Positions 16,088 through 25,994 of a stretch of DNA of 53,081 bases are shown here, piece by piece. The notes beneath the pieces were generated by a model that ran no database searches, was not told the origin of the DNA, and saw only the letters and a list, made by a program, of their open reading frames with translations. The DNA is from Candidatus Hodarchaeota archaeon (GTDB taxonomy: Archaea > Asgardarchaeota > Heimdallarchaeia > Hodarchaeales > Hodarchaeaceae). The translations under genes and the position numbers were made by a program. The DNA is taken from NCBI GenBank assembly GCA_016839815.1, contig JAEOTM010000198.1:1-53081 (forward strand), in the 5' to 3' direction. The first letter of the stretch is position 1. Each line of letters opens with the position of its first letter.

Positions 16088-18751
16088 ATGAACTTTCTAT
16101 CTCGTTATTGGCGTAAAAAATTAGTTGGTGACATCAAACGTCAGAAATTATTATTCTCTGCACTTTTCTTCCTTTGTATCTTTGGAGTGGGATCATATGT
16201 TACTCTTACCATGGGATATACTAATCTTTATGCTTCTTTGGACAAGATATATGCAAAAACAAATTTTGCTGATGTAGAGATCAATACACATTCTGATGTT
16301 TGGTATAATATAACAGATGTAGAATTTTTTACAAAAAATTATTCGCATTATAATCCTGGAATAGAGAAGATTGACTATCGTTTATTAGTAGCTTCTGGAT
16401 ATAATTCTTCATTCGAATCAAATGATATTACGCGTTCCCAATTGACTGAAGGTCGAGCTGTTGGAATAAATTGGAGTTTATCCAACAACGAAAGAGTAAA
16501 CAGTTTTATTTATGAAGAGGAACCTAGGAGCGTTAATGATTTTGATAATAATTCAATCTTATTGGAGGCACATTACGCAGGTTCTTACGATCTTCACATC
16601 AATGATTCCCTTTTAACCAGGATTTATGGTCAGCAATTTAATTTTACAATTCAGGGAATTGTTTATAATCCAGAAGCTCTAATCGTAATCCCATCTCGTC
16701 ATGATTTTTTACCGAGTAATAGATATGGTATCATCTATTTACCTCTAAAATTCTTACAGGAATTTACTAACCTCACTGGTCTTGCAAACAATATTATCCT
16801 CAAATATTCTGACCATTTATCTGTTGAAGAACAAGAAATACTAATTTCTGACTTCTATTCAAAACTCAATCAATACACCAATAATTCCTTCACCCTACCT
16901 ATCTTTCAAGAGCATCAAGTATCAAATTGGGCAATAAACATGGATTTAGAAGAAATTCAGAAAATTGCTTTAGTCCTTCCAATCTTAATCTTGGGTGTAG
17001 CAAGTATAGCAATTTTTATTACTTTAAATCGTCAAGTCCAAAGTCAACGACGGATTATTGGTATTGCTTCGAGTCTTGGATACACACCTATGGACATACT
17101 CCTTCATTATGCTTCTTTCTCTCTAATAATCGGAGTCCTTGGTAGTACCATTGGTATAATCCTTGGTACTATCTTATCCGGAGGAATTACTTGGATTTAC
17201 GCCTACTTTATGAATTTTCCTACCATAATTTCAATTGAAGTACAATTTGGAGTAATACTTAATGCCTTTATAATTGGAACGAGTATTACCTTTATTAGTG
17301 GGATCATTCCGGCCATTAAAGCTAACCAACTGTCTCCCCGAGAAGCTCTGCAAGGAAATGTTGTCATTAGTAAGGGGAGATTCTCATTGTTTGAAAGAGT
17401 TCTACATATTCGTTCATTTCGTATACGATTTACGATACCCGTACGCAATTTATTTAGACAGAAATCTCGGACTATTGCTACCATTATAGCCATTTCTGCC
17501 TCTGTGATGATTTTGGTAGTTTCAGGTGCCTTTAATGACTCAATAAATAGTGGAATCTCAAAACAGTTTACTGAAACCTCACAGTACCATATATCCGTCA
17601 GTTTTGAAGGCTTTAAATTTGCAGATCTTGGATTAAGCGATGATATTAACTTTATTGAAAGTCTTCCAGGAGTTGAGTCAGTTGATCCCGTTTTAGAAAT
17701 ACCATCTATCATTGAGGCCAATAATCGGAAGGAAGAAGTTTTAATTATGGCATGGAACTCCTCTTCTCCCAGTACTCATAATTTTCAATGGAGTTCCCAA
17801 GATGATCAATTACTCTCAAAAAATGGCTTTGTACTCACATCAGGGTTAGCAAGAGATTTACGTTCATCAACTGGTAGTAATATTTCATTCGGATATCCAC
17901 GAATTCCATACCTTTCTTATGCCCTAGAAGCAGCAGAATCTATTTGGAGTTTATGGGGAGGAGGTGACCGTGGGCGTAACGAATCTTTAGACTATCTAAA
18001 AACGCTTGTTACTCAAAACAAGGAAACTCTTTCTTTCTCTAGTAACCCTGAAAAAATTAATTATAGGTACAGGAATATTAATGTTTCAGGAGTTTCTAAA
18101 GAAATCTGGGGGAGTATTGTGTATACTACCATTCCAACATTAACCGATGTTATGGGTATTGACATTTTCAAAGAATCTTTTCTTAATATTGATTTATCCC
18201 CCTGTTCAAAATTAATCTTAAAAGTTAAAAATCCGAATGATCTTACAACATTAGAAAATATTAAATCAGAAATTAGTTCTCTTAGTGAAATTCGATCAAT
18301 TACCTTCGGATATGATTTACGAACTTCTATTAATCTAACCTTAACCGCGTTTAACGTAATTATTGTGATTTTCATATTATTTGCATGCTTACTGGCAGGA
18401 GCATCAATATTTACTACAATTCACATAAATTTTCAAGAACGATCACGTGAAAGTGCTACTATGCTAACTCTTGGCTTATCCGACTTGGAATTTTTATTCA
18501 TTATTTCAATCGAGAATTTTTTTCAGACTATTCTTGGTATACTAGGAGGGATCCTCCCAGGCCTTTGGCTTGCAGATTGGATACTTAGCAACGCCTTAAG
18601 AGTATTCTACTTCTCAATAGTCGTATCTAACCAAACTTGGTTGTTATTGTGGGTTAGTGTTTTGCTAATTGTTTTGATTTCGCAAATCCCTGCAATTATT
18701 CAAGGGGTTAAGATGGATCTTGCAGAAGTAACCAAGGATCTATCACAATAA
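16088..18751 (+). CDS. ABC transporter permease (FtsX/MacB-like, double FtsX)
   Basis: 887 residues. There is an N-terminal span (LLFSALFFLCIFGVGSYVT), a large extracellular region to about residue 290, and a first FtsX domain of three spans (about 292-425). A fourth span (IATIIAISASVMILVVSGAF, about 460-480) is followed by a second extracellular region (490-740). A second FtsX domain with three spans ends the protein (about 755-880). This two-unit layout is that of archaeal MacB/LolC-like permeases that partner the ATPase just upstream. The cargo is unknown; several N-x-S/T sites in the outer regions would be glycosylation candidates. It converges on the trmO-like gene with five bases between stops. 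Confidence 0.93.
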   Translation: MNFLSRYWRKKLVGDIKRQKLLFSALFFLCIFGVGSYVTLTMGYTNLYASLDKIYAKTNFADVEINTHSDVWYNITDVEFFTKNYSHYNPGIEKIDYRLLVASGYNSSFESNDITRSQLTEGRAVGINWSLSNNERVNSFIYEEEPRSVNDFDNNSILLEAHYAGSYDLHINDSLLTRIYGQQFNFTIQGIVYNPEALIVIPSRHDFLPSNRYGIIYLPLKFLQEFTNLTGLANNIILKYSDHLSVEEQEILISDFYSKLNQYTNNSFTLPIFQEHQVSNWAINMDLEEIQKIALVLPILILGVASIAIFITLNRQVQSQRRIIGIASSLGYTPMDILLHYASFSLIIGVLGSTIGIILGTILSGGITWIYAYFMNFPTIISIEVQFGVILNAFIIGTSITFISGIIPAIKANQLSPREALQGNVVISKGRFSLFERVLHIRSFRIRFTIPVRNLFRQKSRTIATIIAISASVMILVVSGAFNDSINSGISKQFTETSQYHISVSFEGFKFADLGLSDDINFIESLPGVESVDPVLEIPSIIEANNRKEEVLIMAWNSSSPSTHNFQWSSQDDQLLSKNGFVLTSGLARDLRSSTGSNISFGYPRIPYLSYALEAAESIWSLWGGGDRGRNESLDYLKTLVTQNKETLSFSSNPEKINYRYRNINVSGVSKEIWGSIVYTTIPTLTDVMGIDIFKESFLNIDLSPCSKLILKVKNPNDLTTLENIKSEISSLSEIRSITFGYDLRTSINLTLTAFNVIIVIFILFACLLAGASIFTTIHINFQERSRESATMLTLGLSDLEFLFIISIENFFQTILGILGGILPGLWLADWILSNALRVFYFSIVVSNQTWLLLWVSVLLIVLISQIPAIIQGVKMDLAEVTKDLSQ

Positions 18752-18756
18752 CTTGA

Positions 18757-19242
18757 TTAGAATCTATCATCTGATATGTGAGAGTCTGTAATCTTGTAAT
18801 TGGATTTCGAGATCCACCCAGTAGTTGCGTCACGATGGTCAAAATGTGGTACATATGGTTTGATATCGAGAAGCGGGGTTTTATTCAACATATCCACTCC
18901 TTCAACCCATAGCTTCGCTTTGGAATGATCAATATTTTCTAATTTGACAATCGATATCCCAATGGGATTCGGTCTAATCGGTGCACGTGTAGAAAAAATA
19001 CCACGAGGATTAGAATCTAAATATGGGTGTACTGTTAATTTTTTCTCTTGAGCTTTATGAAAAAAATAAATCAAGTAAACATGGGAAAAATTATCTAGAT
19101 CCTTCAATCCAGCAGAATATTCTGGAAATATTCCTATCCGTCCTTTTTCATTTGAATAACATGATTGAATAGGCATTCCCTCTTTTGTTTCGAAAGGAGT
19201 GTAAATTAATCCAATAATTTCAAATTCTAGTCTTAATTTCAT
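18757..19242 (-). CDS. trmO: tRNA (adenine-N6)-methyltransferase TrmO-like
   Basis: 161 residues from the ATG at 19242, which has GAGGTC about eight bases upstream. A GTG at 19284 overlapping the previous stop would add 14 residues of basic sequence unlike the family. The protein matches the TsaA/TrmO/YaeB family: IIGLIYTPFETKEGMP at the N-terminus, IFPEYSAGLKDLDNFSHVYLIYFFH, then TRAPIRPNPIGISIVKL (the SAM-binding region) and LLDIKPYVPHFD. TrmO methylates N6 of t6A37 in tRNAs that read ACY codons. Only the core beta-barrel domain is present; the C-terminal domain of bacterial TrmO is absent, as is usual in archaea. It lies directly downstream of the coiled-coil gene on the same strand. Confidence 0.88.
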   Translation of the reverse strand: MKLRLEFEIIGLIYTPFETKEGMPIQSCYSNEKGRIGIFPEYSAGLKDLDNFSHVYLIYFFHKAQEKKLTVHPYLDSNPRGIFSTRAPIRPNPIGISIVKLENIDHSKAKLWVEGVDMLNKTPLLDIKPYVPHFDHRDATTGWISKSNYKITDSHISDDRF

Positions 19243-19280
19243 AGTATACTGACCTCTTCTCCTCCTTGGAGTGGTTATAT

Positions 19281-20681
19281 TCACTCTTCAGTTATGGGAA
19301 TATTCGCTACAACTCGTCCATCATGTTTTAGGTCAATAAGATCGCGTTGATGAAGTGGTTTAAGCTGATTTTCTAATACGATTGGATCCATACCGACACT
19401 CTTAGCTAATGCATCTAAACTCATTTCTCCATTCATACGGATTAGAATGGTGATAGGTGCGTAGTTCGATAAGGATAATACTTGTTCAATATAATCATTA
19501 ATGTTCCTAGCTTTATTCAATGCCTGATTTGTTATCTTAGCAAGTTTAATATCTTCTGCACGACCTTTTGTTTGTTCTAGGTCAGATTTAATTTCATCTA
19601 CCTGAATCTTATAATTCGTGATATCTTTAGATAAGCTATCATTTAATTCTAATAGCTCTGTTACTTGTTTATCCATATGACTTGTTTTTTCCTCCAGCAT
19701 GGAGTTTTTTGAGGTTAATTCTGCAATCTGGGCTTGGAGTTCCTTTGACAATTCTGCTTTTTTTGATTGCATTTCTGTTAGTTTTGACTCGAGTCCTTGG
19801 ATTTCACTTTGGAATTGTTGCGATTTTTCTCTTAAACGTGAATTTGCAGCCTCCTCATATTCTTCTTTCACTTTGGCCATTGAAATTTGGAATTGCTCTT
19901 CTTGAAACTTGTATTTCTCTTGTTGTTCATGAACTAACTTCTGATACTCTTCTTGCTGTTCAGAATATGCACTCGCCCATGTTGCCATTGCTTCTGATGC
20001 TTGAGAATCCATTAATGAGGTTAATCTATTTATTTCAGATGTTTTTTCAATGATTTCCATCTCCAACGAGGCATTCTTCTCTTCTAGCGAACTAAAAAGC
20101 TCGTTTTTATCGGAGGCTTTTGTCGATTTCTCACTTAATTCGCTTAATGATTCTTCCAACTGAAATGATAAATTTTCATTAGTAGTTTTTTCTTCAATCA
20201 GAAGATTCTGCATTTCATTTTGGGAACTGGTAAAGCGTGCTTGGAGCTCTGTAAATTCCTTATCTTTGGATTTTAATTGCTCCTTTAATGATTCATTTAG
20301 ATGATTGAGCTTAGATAGCTCATTAGTTTGGCTTTTTAACCGTTCCTGATCTTCTTTACTGAGAATCTCACCTGAATCTACACTCCCACTTAAATCATCT
20401 TGGAGTAGCATATTTTTTATCCAATTAAAAGAGCTCATAGTTATACGAGTCAATTGACTTTCTATTGTCCTGTTTACGTCTTCATCAAAGGATTTGAGTA
20501 ATGCATCAACATGAAGACGATCTTCATGCCTAGTGATAATTTTGGATTGATTCAAGAGATCATTCTTGAAACCACTGATAGACACTCCTAATGTCTGAAT
20601 TGCGATCTTTCTATCCTTTGCTAAATCCTTAATAAATTCTAATCCATATTTTCGCAATTTGGATTCGTTACTTTCATCCAT
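19281..20681 (-). CDS. Long coiled-coil protein with C-terminal winged helix
   Basis: About 466 residues from the ATG at 20681 (GTG at 20699 is possible). Residues 1-90 form a helical head, followed by about 270 residues of heptad-like coiled coil rich in Glu, Lys, Ser and Gln. The last 70 residues look like a winged helix-turn-helix (ITILIRMNGEMSLDALAKSV, then LKPLHQRDLIDLKHDGRV). The same layout recurs in the gene at 41236-43185, and the two C-terminal domains align by eye. A DNA-binding head on a long rod could tether or sense; a role in chromosome organisation or in scaffolding is conceivable but unproven. No named family was recognised. Confidence 0.72.
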   Translation of the reverse strand: MDESNESKLRKYGLEFIKDLAKDRKIAIQTLGVSISGFKNDLLNQSKIITRHEDRLHVDALLKSFDEDVNRTIESQLTRITMSSFNWIKNMLLQDDLSGSVDSGEILSKEDQERLKSQTNELSKLNHLNESLKEQLKSKDKEFTELQARFTSSQNEMQNLLIEEKTTNENLSFQLEESLSELSEKSTKASDKNELFSSLEEKNASLEMEIIEKTSEINRLTSLMDSQASEAMATWASAYSEQQEEYQKLVHEQQEKYKFQEEQFQISMAKVKEEYEEAANSRLREKSQQFQSEIQGLESKLTEMQSKKAELSKELQAQIAELTSKNSMLEEKTSHMDKQVTELLELNDSLSKDITNYKIQVDEIKSDLEQTKGRAEDIKLAKITNQALNKARNINDYIEQVLSLSNYAPITILIRMNGEMSLDALAKSVGMDPIVLENQLKPLHQRDLIDLKHDGRVVANIPITEE

Positions 20682-20786
20682 TGTTGCCAAAGGTATCACA
20701 TCTAGAAAAGTCCAGTAGATGAACTCAACGATTTATAGAGTAAAAATGTTTGTATAAAAGTTGATTCTATTTGAGAATCCAAAAGT

Positions 20787-21818
20787 TCATTTCTTCATTA
20801 CATTACTAGTATTGCATGGAACAGGGATATCTTTCATGGTATATAACCCAGGATTACAATAATAGGCATGAGGCACCAAGTTAGCCACCATAGCTGCAGT
20901 TCCAAGGTCACCATGTACACCTCCAACTATTTTTTGACTGATGTTTGGTACTCCTTCAATATCAATACTATCGTACTCCTCATGATCCCCTGCATATGCA
21001 ATAAAGTCCATGATAATAAAATTTCTTCCTGTTTCTACATTCTTTTGTATTGCACTGCTTTTTAACCCACAAACATCCCCCTTGTGCACCTTGACTCCAT
21101 AGGTAGTAAAAAACTCCTTTTTTGCATAAACTGGTTCAGGTGGATACTCCTTAATCTCACCAAAAGGTAGACCTAATGCCCCAATAATCATCTGTATAGA
21201 CTCAGTTAACCCTACATGTCCAGTTATTTCTTTTGTACTAATCTTATTCTGAAAATTGCTGATAGATAATCCTGTACCTATTTTTCTTTGGAAAGGTTCT
21301 CTTCTTCTTGAAGAATTCATCATTCGAGTAATTTTAATCTTGTTTACTTGTTGACACGGAGCTGTTAATACGATCGGTAACAAATCCATTAAGTAACCAG
21401 GATTTATACCTGTTCCGATAATAGAACACTGATTTTCTTTTGCCAGATTGTCCAATTTCCGTGAAAGGTCAGGAAAACGTACATACGGGTAAGAAAGCTC
21501 TTCACAAATTGAAATAACATTTACTCCATCTCTAATAATCTCCTCAATCGTTGGAGTAACAGTTGTTAACGAGGATGAAGTCGCAACAACAGCTACATCA
21601 ATTGGGTCCTTCTTATCAATAGAATTATAACTATTCTTCACTTGGATTTTCTGATCCGCTTTCGTTTCTAGAATATCGCTTAAAAATTTGCCTTCAAATT
21701 TTGGATCAATATCTACGACCCCTAAAAGGTTAATATTATTGCGGGAAATTAATAAGTGGGCAATAAGTTTACCCATCGGCCCTAAACCGATTTGTATTAC
21801 ATTAAATCGAGTACACAT
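20787..21818 (-). CDS. NAD(P)-dependent amino-acid dehydrogenase, 2,4-diaminopentanoate dehydrogenase-like
   Basis: 343 residues. The N-terminal Rossmann fold has VIQIGLGPMGKLIA near residue 8 and VVDIDPKF near 35. The middle has AVVATSSSLTTVTPTIEEII and IGTGINPGYLMDLLP (about 137-151), the wording seen in dihydrodipicolinate reductase-like proteins and in the Ord 2,4-diaminopentanoate dehydrogenase of ornithine and lysine fermenters. Length and this block favour that family over DapB (about 250-270 residues). It follows the amidohydrolase gene after only 10 bases on the same strand, so the two are likely one operon. The true substrate is uncertain. Confidence 0.72.
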   Translation of the reverse strand: MCTRFNVIQIGLGPMGKLIAHLLISRNNINLLGVVDIDPKFEGKFLSDILETKADQKIQVKNSYNSIDKKDPIDVAVVATSSSLTTVTPTIEEIIRDGVNVISICEELSYPYVRFPDLSRKLDNLAKENQCSIIGTGINPGYLMDLLPIVLTAPCQQVNKIKITRMMNSSRRREPFQRKIGTGLSISNFQNKISTKEITGHVGLTESIQMIIGALGLPFGEIKEYPPEPVYAKKEFFTTYGVKVHKGDVCGLKSSAIQKNVETGRNFIIMDFIAYAGDHEEYDSIDIEGVPNISQKIVGGVHGDLGTAAMVANLVPHAYYCNPGLYTMKDIPVPCNTSNVMKK

Positions 21819-21828
21819 CGTAAACTAC

Positions 21829-22794
21829 CTATAATGAACCATTTGTTTCAAAAAATTTTTCTGCATTTTTCCAGTAGAAATGATCCAATATTTGCTTAGA
21901 CAAATTCAAACCATTAATATATGTTGGAGGATTAGGATTATCGTCATCTGGAAAAGGAAGTTCTATATTTCGGCATTTACTTTCCCAAAAAATTCTTTGA
22001 GCCCAATAACGAGTAGCTAAATACTTCTCATCACGATCTTCCCAACCCACAGACAGATCAGTTGCAAATAGGATTCTAGTATAATACTGTTCAAAGAATT
22101 GTTGTGTTTTCTCAATATTCTTTCCTAATTCTCTGATCATCCACTTAGTTGAAGCAGTGTCAACATAAAGGTTAGGAAAGTTATCTAAGTCTTTCTTTAC
22201 TTGCTCTAAATTTTCTGGAAAACTATTGAAATGAATACTAATTAATTTTAGGAATTCATGATTCTCAAGGACTCGTCGAAACTCGTTCATTGCTTGTTCT
22301 TTTGATCTATAACGTTTCACATCGTGATACTTTGTGTCATACCATACATCAGGATCAGCAACATGGATATCCATTGGAAGTTTATATTCTTCAATTAAAG
22401 CAAATGTAGGATCGAAAATGGGGTGATCAAGAGAAAAAGGTTTATCGGCCTCAAAAAAGTCTAAAAATCTCGGACCAAACCACATTTTAACCATCGAGTA
22501 TTCCTTTGAGTGTGCTTCATCAATCGCCTTGAGTATTCTCTCTGGTTCATGCTTTGCAAACGCATCAATTGGGAGATAATATGCGAAATTAATAATTTCT
22601 CCGTGTCCATTATCTTCTAAAGTTTTTTTTACGTCAGGAGCAGCAATCCCCATGAATCGATGCACACCATACTTTTTACCAATCTTTAATAAAGGGTTAA
22701 AAGCATCAGCACTCCATATATGGACGTGTGAATCCCAAATCTGTGTGTTTAGCTCTGATAATCCAAGTAAGGGATTAGAAAGATCAAAACGCAT
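21829..22794 (-). CDS. Amidohydrolase family 2 (metal-dependent hydrolase)
   Basis: 321 residues of a TIM-barrel amidohydrolase. The first metal motif is DSHVHIW (about 21-27). Strand-end histidines follow in DIHVADPDV and SIHFNSF, and the C-terminal active-site acid is in LFATDLSVGW (about 245-254). Family members hydrolyse or decarboxylate small carboxylic compounds. The downstream dehydrogenase 10 bases away implies a shared degradative pathway for an amino- or cyclic amide compound (inference). The start is ATG, facing the HAD gene across a 230-base divergent gap. Confidence 0.82.
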   Translation of the reverse strand: MRFDLSNPLLGLSELNTQIWDSHVHIWSADAFNPLLKIGKKYGVHRFMGIAAPDVKKTLEDNGHGEIINFAYYLPIDAFAKHEPERILKAIDEAHSKEYSMVKMWFGPRFLDFFEADKPFSLDHPIFDPTFALIEEYKLPMDIHVADPDVWYDTKYHDVKRYRSKEQAMNEFRRVLENHEFLKLISIHFNSFPENLEQVKKDLDNFPNLYVDTASTKWMIRELGKNIEKTQQFFEQYYTRILFATDLSVGWEDRDEKYLATRYWAQRIFWESKCRNIELPFPDDDNPNPPTYINGLNLSKQILDHFYWKNAEKFFETNGSL

Positions 22795-23024
22795 GTTAAG
22801 CTCAGTTATTGATTAAAGCAATAAACTTACTGTTATCCAAGAGACAAATTGGGATTCATCTTGATTTATCTCTTAATCAAATAAGGGATTCACAAGATAG
22901 ATGAGTTAGACTAACAGATGATTAAGGGAAAGATTACTCTGTTCAGAATCTTATTTAAGTTCCCAACAGAAAATACTTTTCACCCTGATTAAGTTGGTTA
23001 AATAGACTGAGGGATGTAAATTTC

Positions 23025-23741
23025 ATGCCTAAACCAAATTCCGTGATCCTAAAAGCAATCCTGTTTGATTTTGACGGTACTTTGGTTGATACAAAATCCT
23101 ACTATTTTGGTTTGATAGCTGATTACCTTGGTACAGACCCTATAGAAACAATAAAACTAGCAGAAGAAGTAATTGAATTAAAATTAGTACCTGAAGATAA
23201 TAATATAAGATGGAAGATTATAAAGGCTTCTTACATCGTTTCTCGGAAAATGGGCTATAGTAGGATAAAATCTTTAAGAGCCCTCTGGCATTTATCGCGA
23301 ACTCATTCAAAACAATTTGCCTCTGCCGAACCTACAGAAGGGACAATACCAGGATTAATCAAACTTAAGGAGTTAGGAATACAGTTAGGGATAATTAGCT
23401 ATACTTCACGGAGAAAAGTTGATTTATTCTTGTCAAACCACTATCCGAACCAAAAAATCTTTCCAGAAGAAAATATCCTAACTAAGGGAGATCTAGGAAG
23501 CTCAAAAGAAGATGGAATTGAAAAATTTCTTAACATATTTAATCTTAACCAACAAAAAGAATTATGTGCAATAGTTGGTGATCTAGGAGGCGATATTATT
23601 GCAGGAAATAATGTTGGTATCACAACAATTGGATTGACAACTGGTTATGCTCCTTCAAGAATATTGAGTAAATCTTCACCTTCAAGAATATTTCAAACGC
23701 TGACTGAATTGGCAGAAAATGTTGAGGTTCCATCTAATTAG
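23025..23741 (+). CDS. HAD-superfamily phosphatase
   Basis: 238 residues. Motif I is LFDFDGTLVDT (about 12-22), motif II GIISYTSR (about 124-131), and the acidic motif IV VGDLGGDIIAGNNVG (about 185-199). The helical cap between residues 25 and 110 marks it as a type C1 HAD, such as phosphoglycolate phosphatase or beta-phosphoglucomutase relatives. No lysine-containing KP motif as clear as in the HAD at 52204 is visible; the likely lysine is in LTKGDLG. The substrate is unknown. It has its own divergent promoter region, and its 3' end overlaps the convergent glycerol kinase gene by eight bases. Confidence 0.85.
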   Translation: MPKPNSVILKAILFDFDGTLVDTKSYYFGLIADYLGTDPIETIKLAEEVIELKLVPEDNNIRWKIIKASYIVSRKMGYSRIKSLRALWHLSRTHSKQFASAEPTEGTIPGLIKLKELGIQLGIISYTSRRKVDLFLSNHYPNQKIFPEENILTKGDLGSSKEDGIEKFLNIFNLNQQKELCAIVGDLGGDIIAGNNVGITTIGLTTGYAPSRILSKSSPSRIFQTLTELAENVEVPSN

Positions 23742-25248
23742 ATTCAATCCAACCTTTTGCCTTCGTGATTGCTTTGTTCCAATAATGAAGATACTGATTA
23801 CGATCTTTTTCATTCATTCTTGGGTTAAAAACCCGATCAATCACCCACTTTTCTTTTAACTCATGTAAATCGTGCCAAAACCCAACTGCTAATCCTGCGG
23901 CATAAGCTGCTCCTAAAGCTGTTGTTTCCTCAATTTTGGGTCGAACACATTCGATTCCTAATATATCAGCCTGAAATTGCATGAGGAAATTATTCTTTGA
24001 AGCCCCACCATCGACTCTAAGACTAGTAAGTTTAACTTTGCTATCTACTTCCATAGCGTTAAAAACGTCGACTGACTGAAAAGCTATTGACTCTAACACA
24101 GCACGAGTAATATGTGCTTTATCGCTACCTCTTGTTAGACCTACCATCGTACCACGGGCTGTTACATCCCAATGAGGGGAAAATAAGCCTACAAATGCTG
24201 GTACAAAATATACACCTCCATTATCAGTAACTGAAGAGGCTAATTCCTCCGACTCTTCAGCTTTCTCAAAGAAATCCAATTGATCTCTTAACCACTGGAT
24301 TGCTGCTCCACTTACAGCAATGCTTCCCTCTAGTGCATAACAGATTTCTTTCTCAATTCCATAACCAACCGTGGTAATTAGTCCTGATTCCGACTGGACC
24401 AAACTGGACCCAGTATTCAAAAGCAAAAAATTCCCTGTTCCATAGGTATTTTTCGCACTCCCGCTTTCAAAGCAGGTTTGTCCAAACAAGGCGGCTTGCT
24501 GATCTCCCAAGTCTCCACTTACTGGTGGACCTTCACCCTTGGTAGTTTTCATATATCCATAAATATTTGAATCGCTTGAAGGGCGGATTTCAGGTAGTAC
24601 TGACCGAGGAACTTTTAATATTTCAAGTAAATTATCATCCCATTCCAATGTTTTTAAGTTCATTAACATTGTACGAGATGCATTAGAATAATCTGTAACA
24701 TGAACTCCTCCGTCAGTACCTCCTGTTAAATTCCAGATAAGCCAAGTATCTATATTTCCAAATAACAGCTCTTCGTTTGCAGCTCTTGAACGAAATTTAC
24801 GATTTTTATCTAAAATCCACTGCAATTTTGGACCAGAAAAATATGTTGCAGTTACTAGACCAGTTCTAGCTTTAATTTCTTTCTCATAACCTTCTTTCTT
24901 GAGTGATTCACATATTTTGCTTGTTCGTGTGCATTGCCATACGACTGCATTATGAATTGGTATCCCTGAACTTTTGTCCCAAACAACGGTTGTTTCCCTT
25001 TGATTTGTTATACCAATGGCTTTCAAGTCCTTGAGAGATATTTTAACCGCCTTAAGAGCTCGTTGTATAACATAATCCGTGTTATTCCATATTTCTATTG
25101 GATCATGTTCTACCCACCCTGGTTTAGGAAAAATCTGTGCATGTTCTTTATAATGCGAGCTTACTAGATTGCTATAATGATCGAAAATCATAAATCTTGT
25201 ACCTGTGGTACCCTGATCAATTGCACCTATGTATTTCTCACTTGCCAA
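23734..25248 (-). CDS. glpK: Glycerol kinase
   Basis: 504 residues, the standard length. It has the family opening AIDQGTTGTRFMIFD, then WVEHDPIEIW, GITNQRETTVVWDK, and the FGGY signatures FGNIDTWLIWNLTGG and GLTRGSDKAHITRAVLESIAFQ. The ATP-binding block is DGGASKNNFLMQFQADILG. It phosphorylates glycerol to glycerol-3-phosphate; in an archaeon this feeds glycolysis rather than the sn-glycerol-1-phosphate lipid route. The start is TTG, with GAGGA about ten bases upstream. No glycerol facilitator or glycerol-3-phosphate dehydrogenase gene is seen in the window. It lies 60 bases downstream of the NTPase gene on the same strand. Confidence 0.97.
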   Translation of the reverse strand: MASEKYIGAIDQGTTGTRFMIFDHYSNLVSSHYKEHAQIFPKPGWVEHDPIEIWNNTDYVIQRALKAVKISLKDLKAIGITNQRETTVVWDKSSGIPIHNAVVWQCTRTSKICESLKKEGYEKEIKARTGLVTATYFSGPKLQWILDKNRKFRSRAANEELLFGNIDTWLIWNLTGGTDGGVHVTDYSNASRTMLMNLKTLEWDDNLLEILKVPRSVLPEIRPSSDSNIYGYMKTTKGEGPPVSGDLGDQQAALFGQTCFESGSAKNTYGTGNFLLLNTGSSLVQSESGLITTVGYGIEKEICYALEGSIAVSGAAIQWLRDQLDFFEKAEESEELASSVTDNGGVYFVPAFVGLFSPHWDVTARGTMVGLTRGSDKAHITRAVLESIAFQSVDVFNAMEVDSKVKLTSLRVDGGASKNNFLMQFQADILGIECVRPKIEETTALGAAYAAGLAVGFWHDLHELKEKWVIDRVFNPRMNEKDRNQYLHYWNKAITKAKGWIESN

Positions 25249-25308
25249 TCTGTATATCCTCTCTTTAGGTCGATTTCGGTAAATTAACTCAAGTCTCGAA
25301 ATGTTATT

Positions 25309-25845
25309 TCATTTGTTGATGTATTCCTTATCTATTTTTCTTTTTATCTGCTCTAAATGAGGGAGATTCTTACTAAAGTTGCAACGGAGGATTATGTTAT
25401 CTCGACTATACCCAAATTCGTCTATAAAATTATTGACGATTGACTCTCGAATAACAAATATATTACATCCTGCACGTTTGACAGCCATATCAAGGAAGGG
25501 AAAATATCCCCTTCTGTTCATTTCTAATAAGCCAATTTCATCAATGAAGAGAAAATCTGAATCACATCCATCTTTAATAGATTGGTTTGCACGATTTAGA
25601 TGGTCTTTACTTATTGTGAATTTACCGATTTTGACTGATGGTTCGTCGTTATTTGCTTCGAATCTAACTTTCTGTTCATTCTGAATCAAATAAAACCATC
25701 GTTCCGCATTTTGGAGTGTTATAACTCCACCAGCTGAGAAATTAAGCTTGCGAACATAGTTCAGAATATCCAGACATAACGTAGATTTTCCTGACTTGCG
25801 AGGGCCTGTGATTAGAAATGTAAGATGTTTTTTAGTCATTTTCAT
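25309..25845 (-). CDS. NTPase, THEP1-like
   Basis: 178 residues of the NTPase_1/THEP1 P-loop family. Walker A is ITGPRKSGKSTLCLD (about 12-26) and Walker B is FLFIDEIGLLEMNRRGYFP (about 96-114), with the family's typical GGVITL stretch after the first helix. Family enzymes slowly hydrolyse nucleoside triphosphates, and their cellular role is not settled. It starts at ATG and shares its strand with glycerol kinase downstream. Confidence 0.85.
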   Translation of the reverse strand: MKMTKKHLTFLITGPRKSGKSTLCLDILNYVRKLNFSAGGVITLQNAERWFYLIQNEQKVRFEANNDEPSVKIGKFTISKDHLNRANQSIKDGCDSDFLFIDEIGLLEMNRRGYFPFLDMAVKRAGCNIFVIRESIVNNFIDEFGYSRDNIILRCNFSKNLPHLEQIKRKIDKEYINK

Positions 25846-25994
25846 TTAGACCTAATTATTCTCTTAACTTTACTGAATCATTCTATTCATAGTCAAAAGT
25901 TAAATTGCTGAAAACACTAACTGAGGGTTATTCAGCAAATAGTCAACGCGATTTCGAATTCTACTTGGAATTTAAGAATCTTGAGAGAAAAGGT

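Noticed and set aside
17203..17721. A 172-codon minus-strand frame within the ABC permease gene
   Set aside because: It is the antisense shadow of a clear membrane permease coding region and has no family resemblance.
22795..23024. Inverted AACAGA/TCTGTT pair in the divergent gap before the HAD gene
   Set aside because: Only six bases per arm with a 19-base gap; expected by chance in AT-rich DNA.
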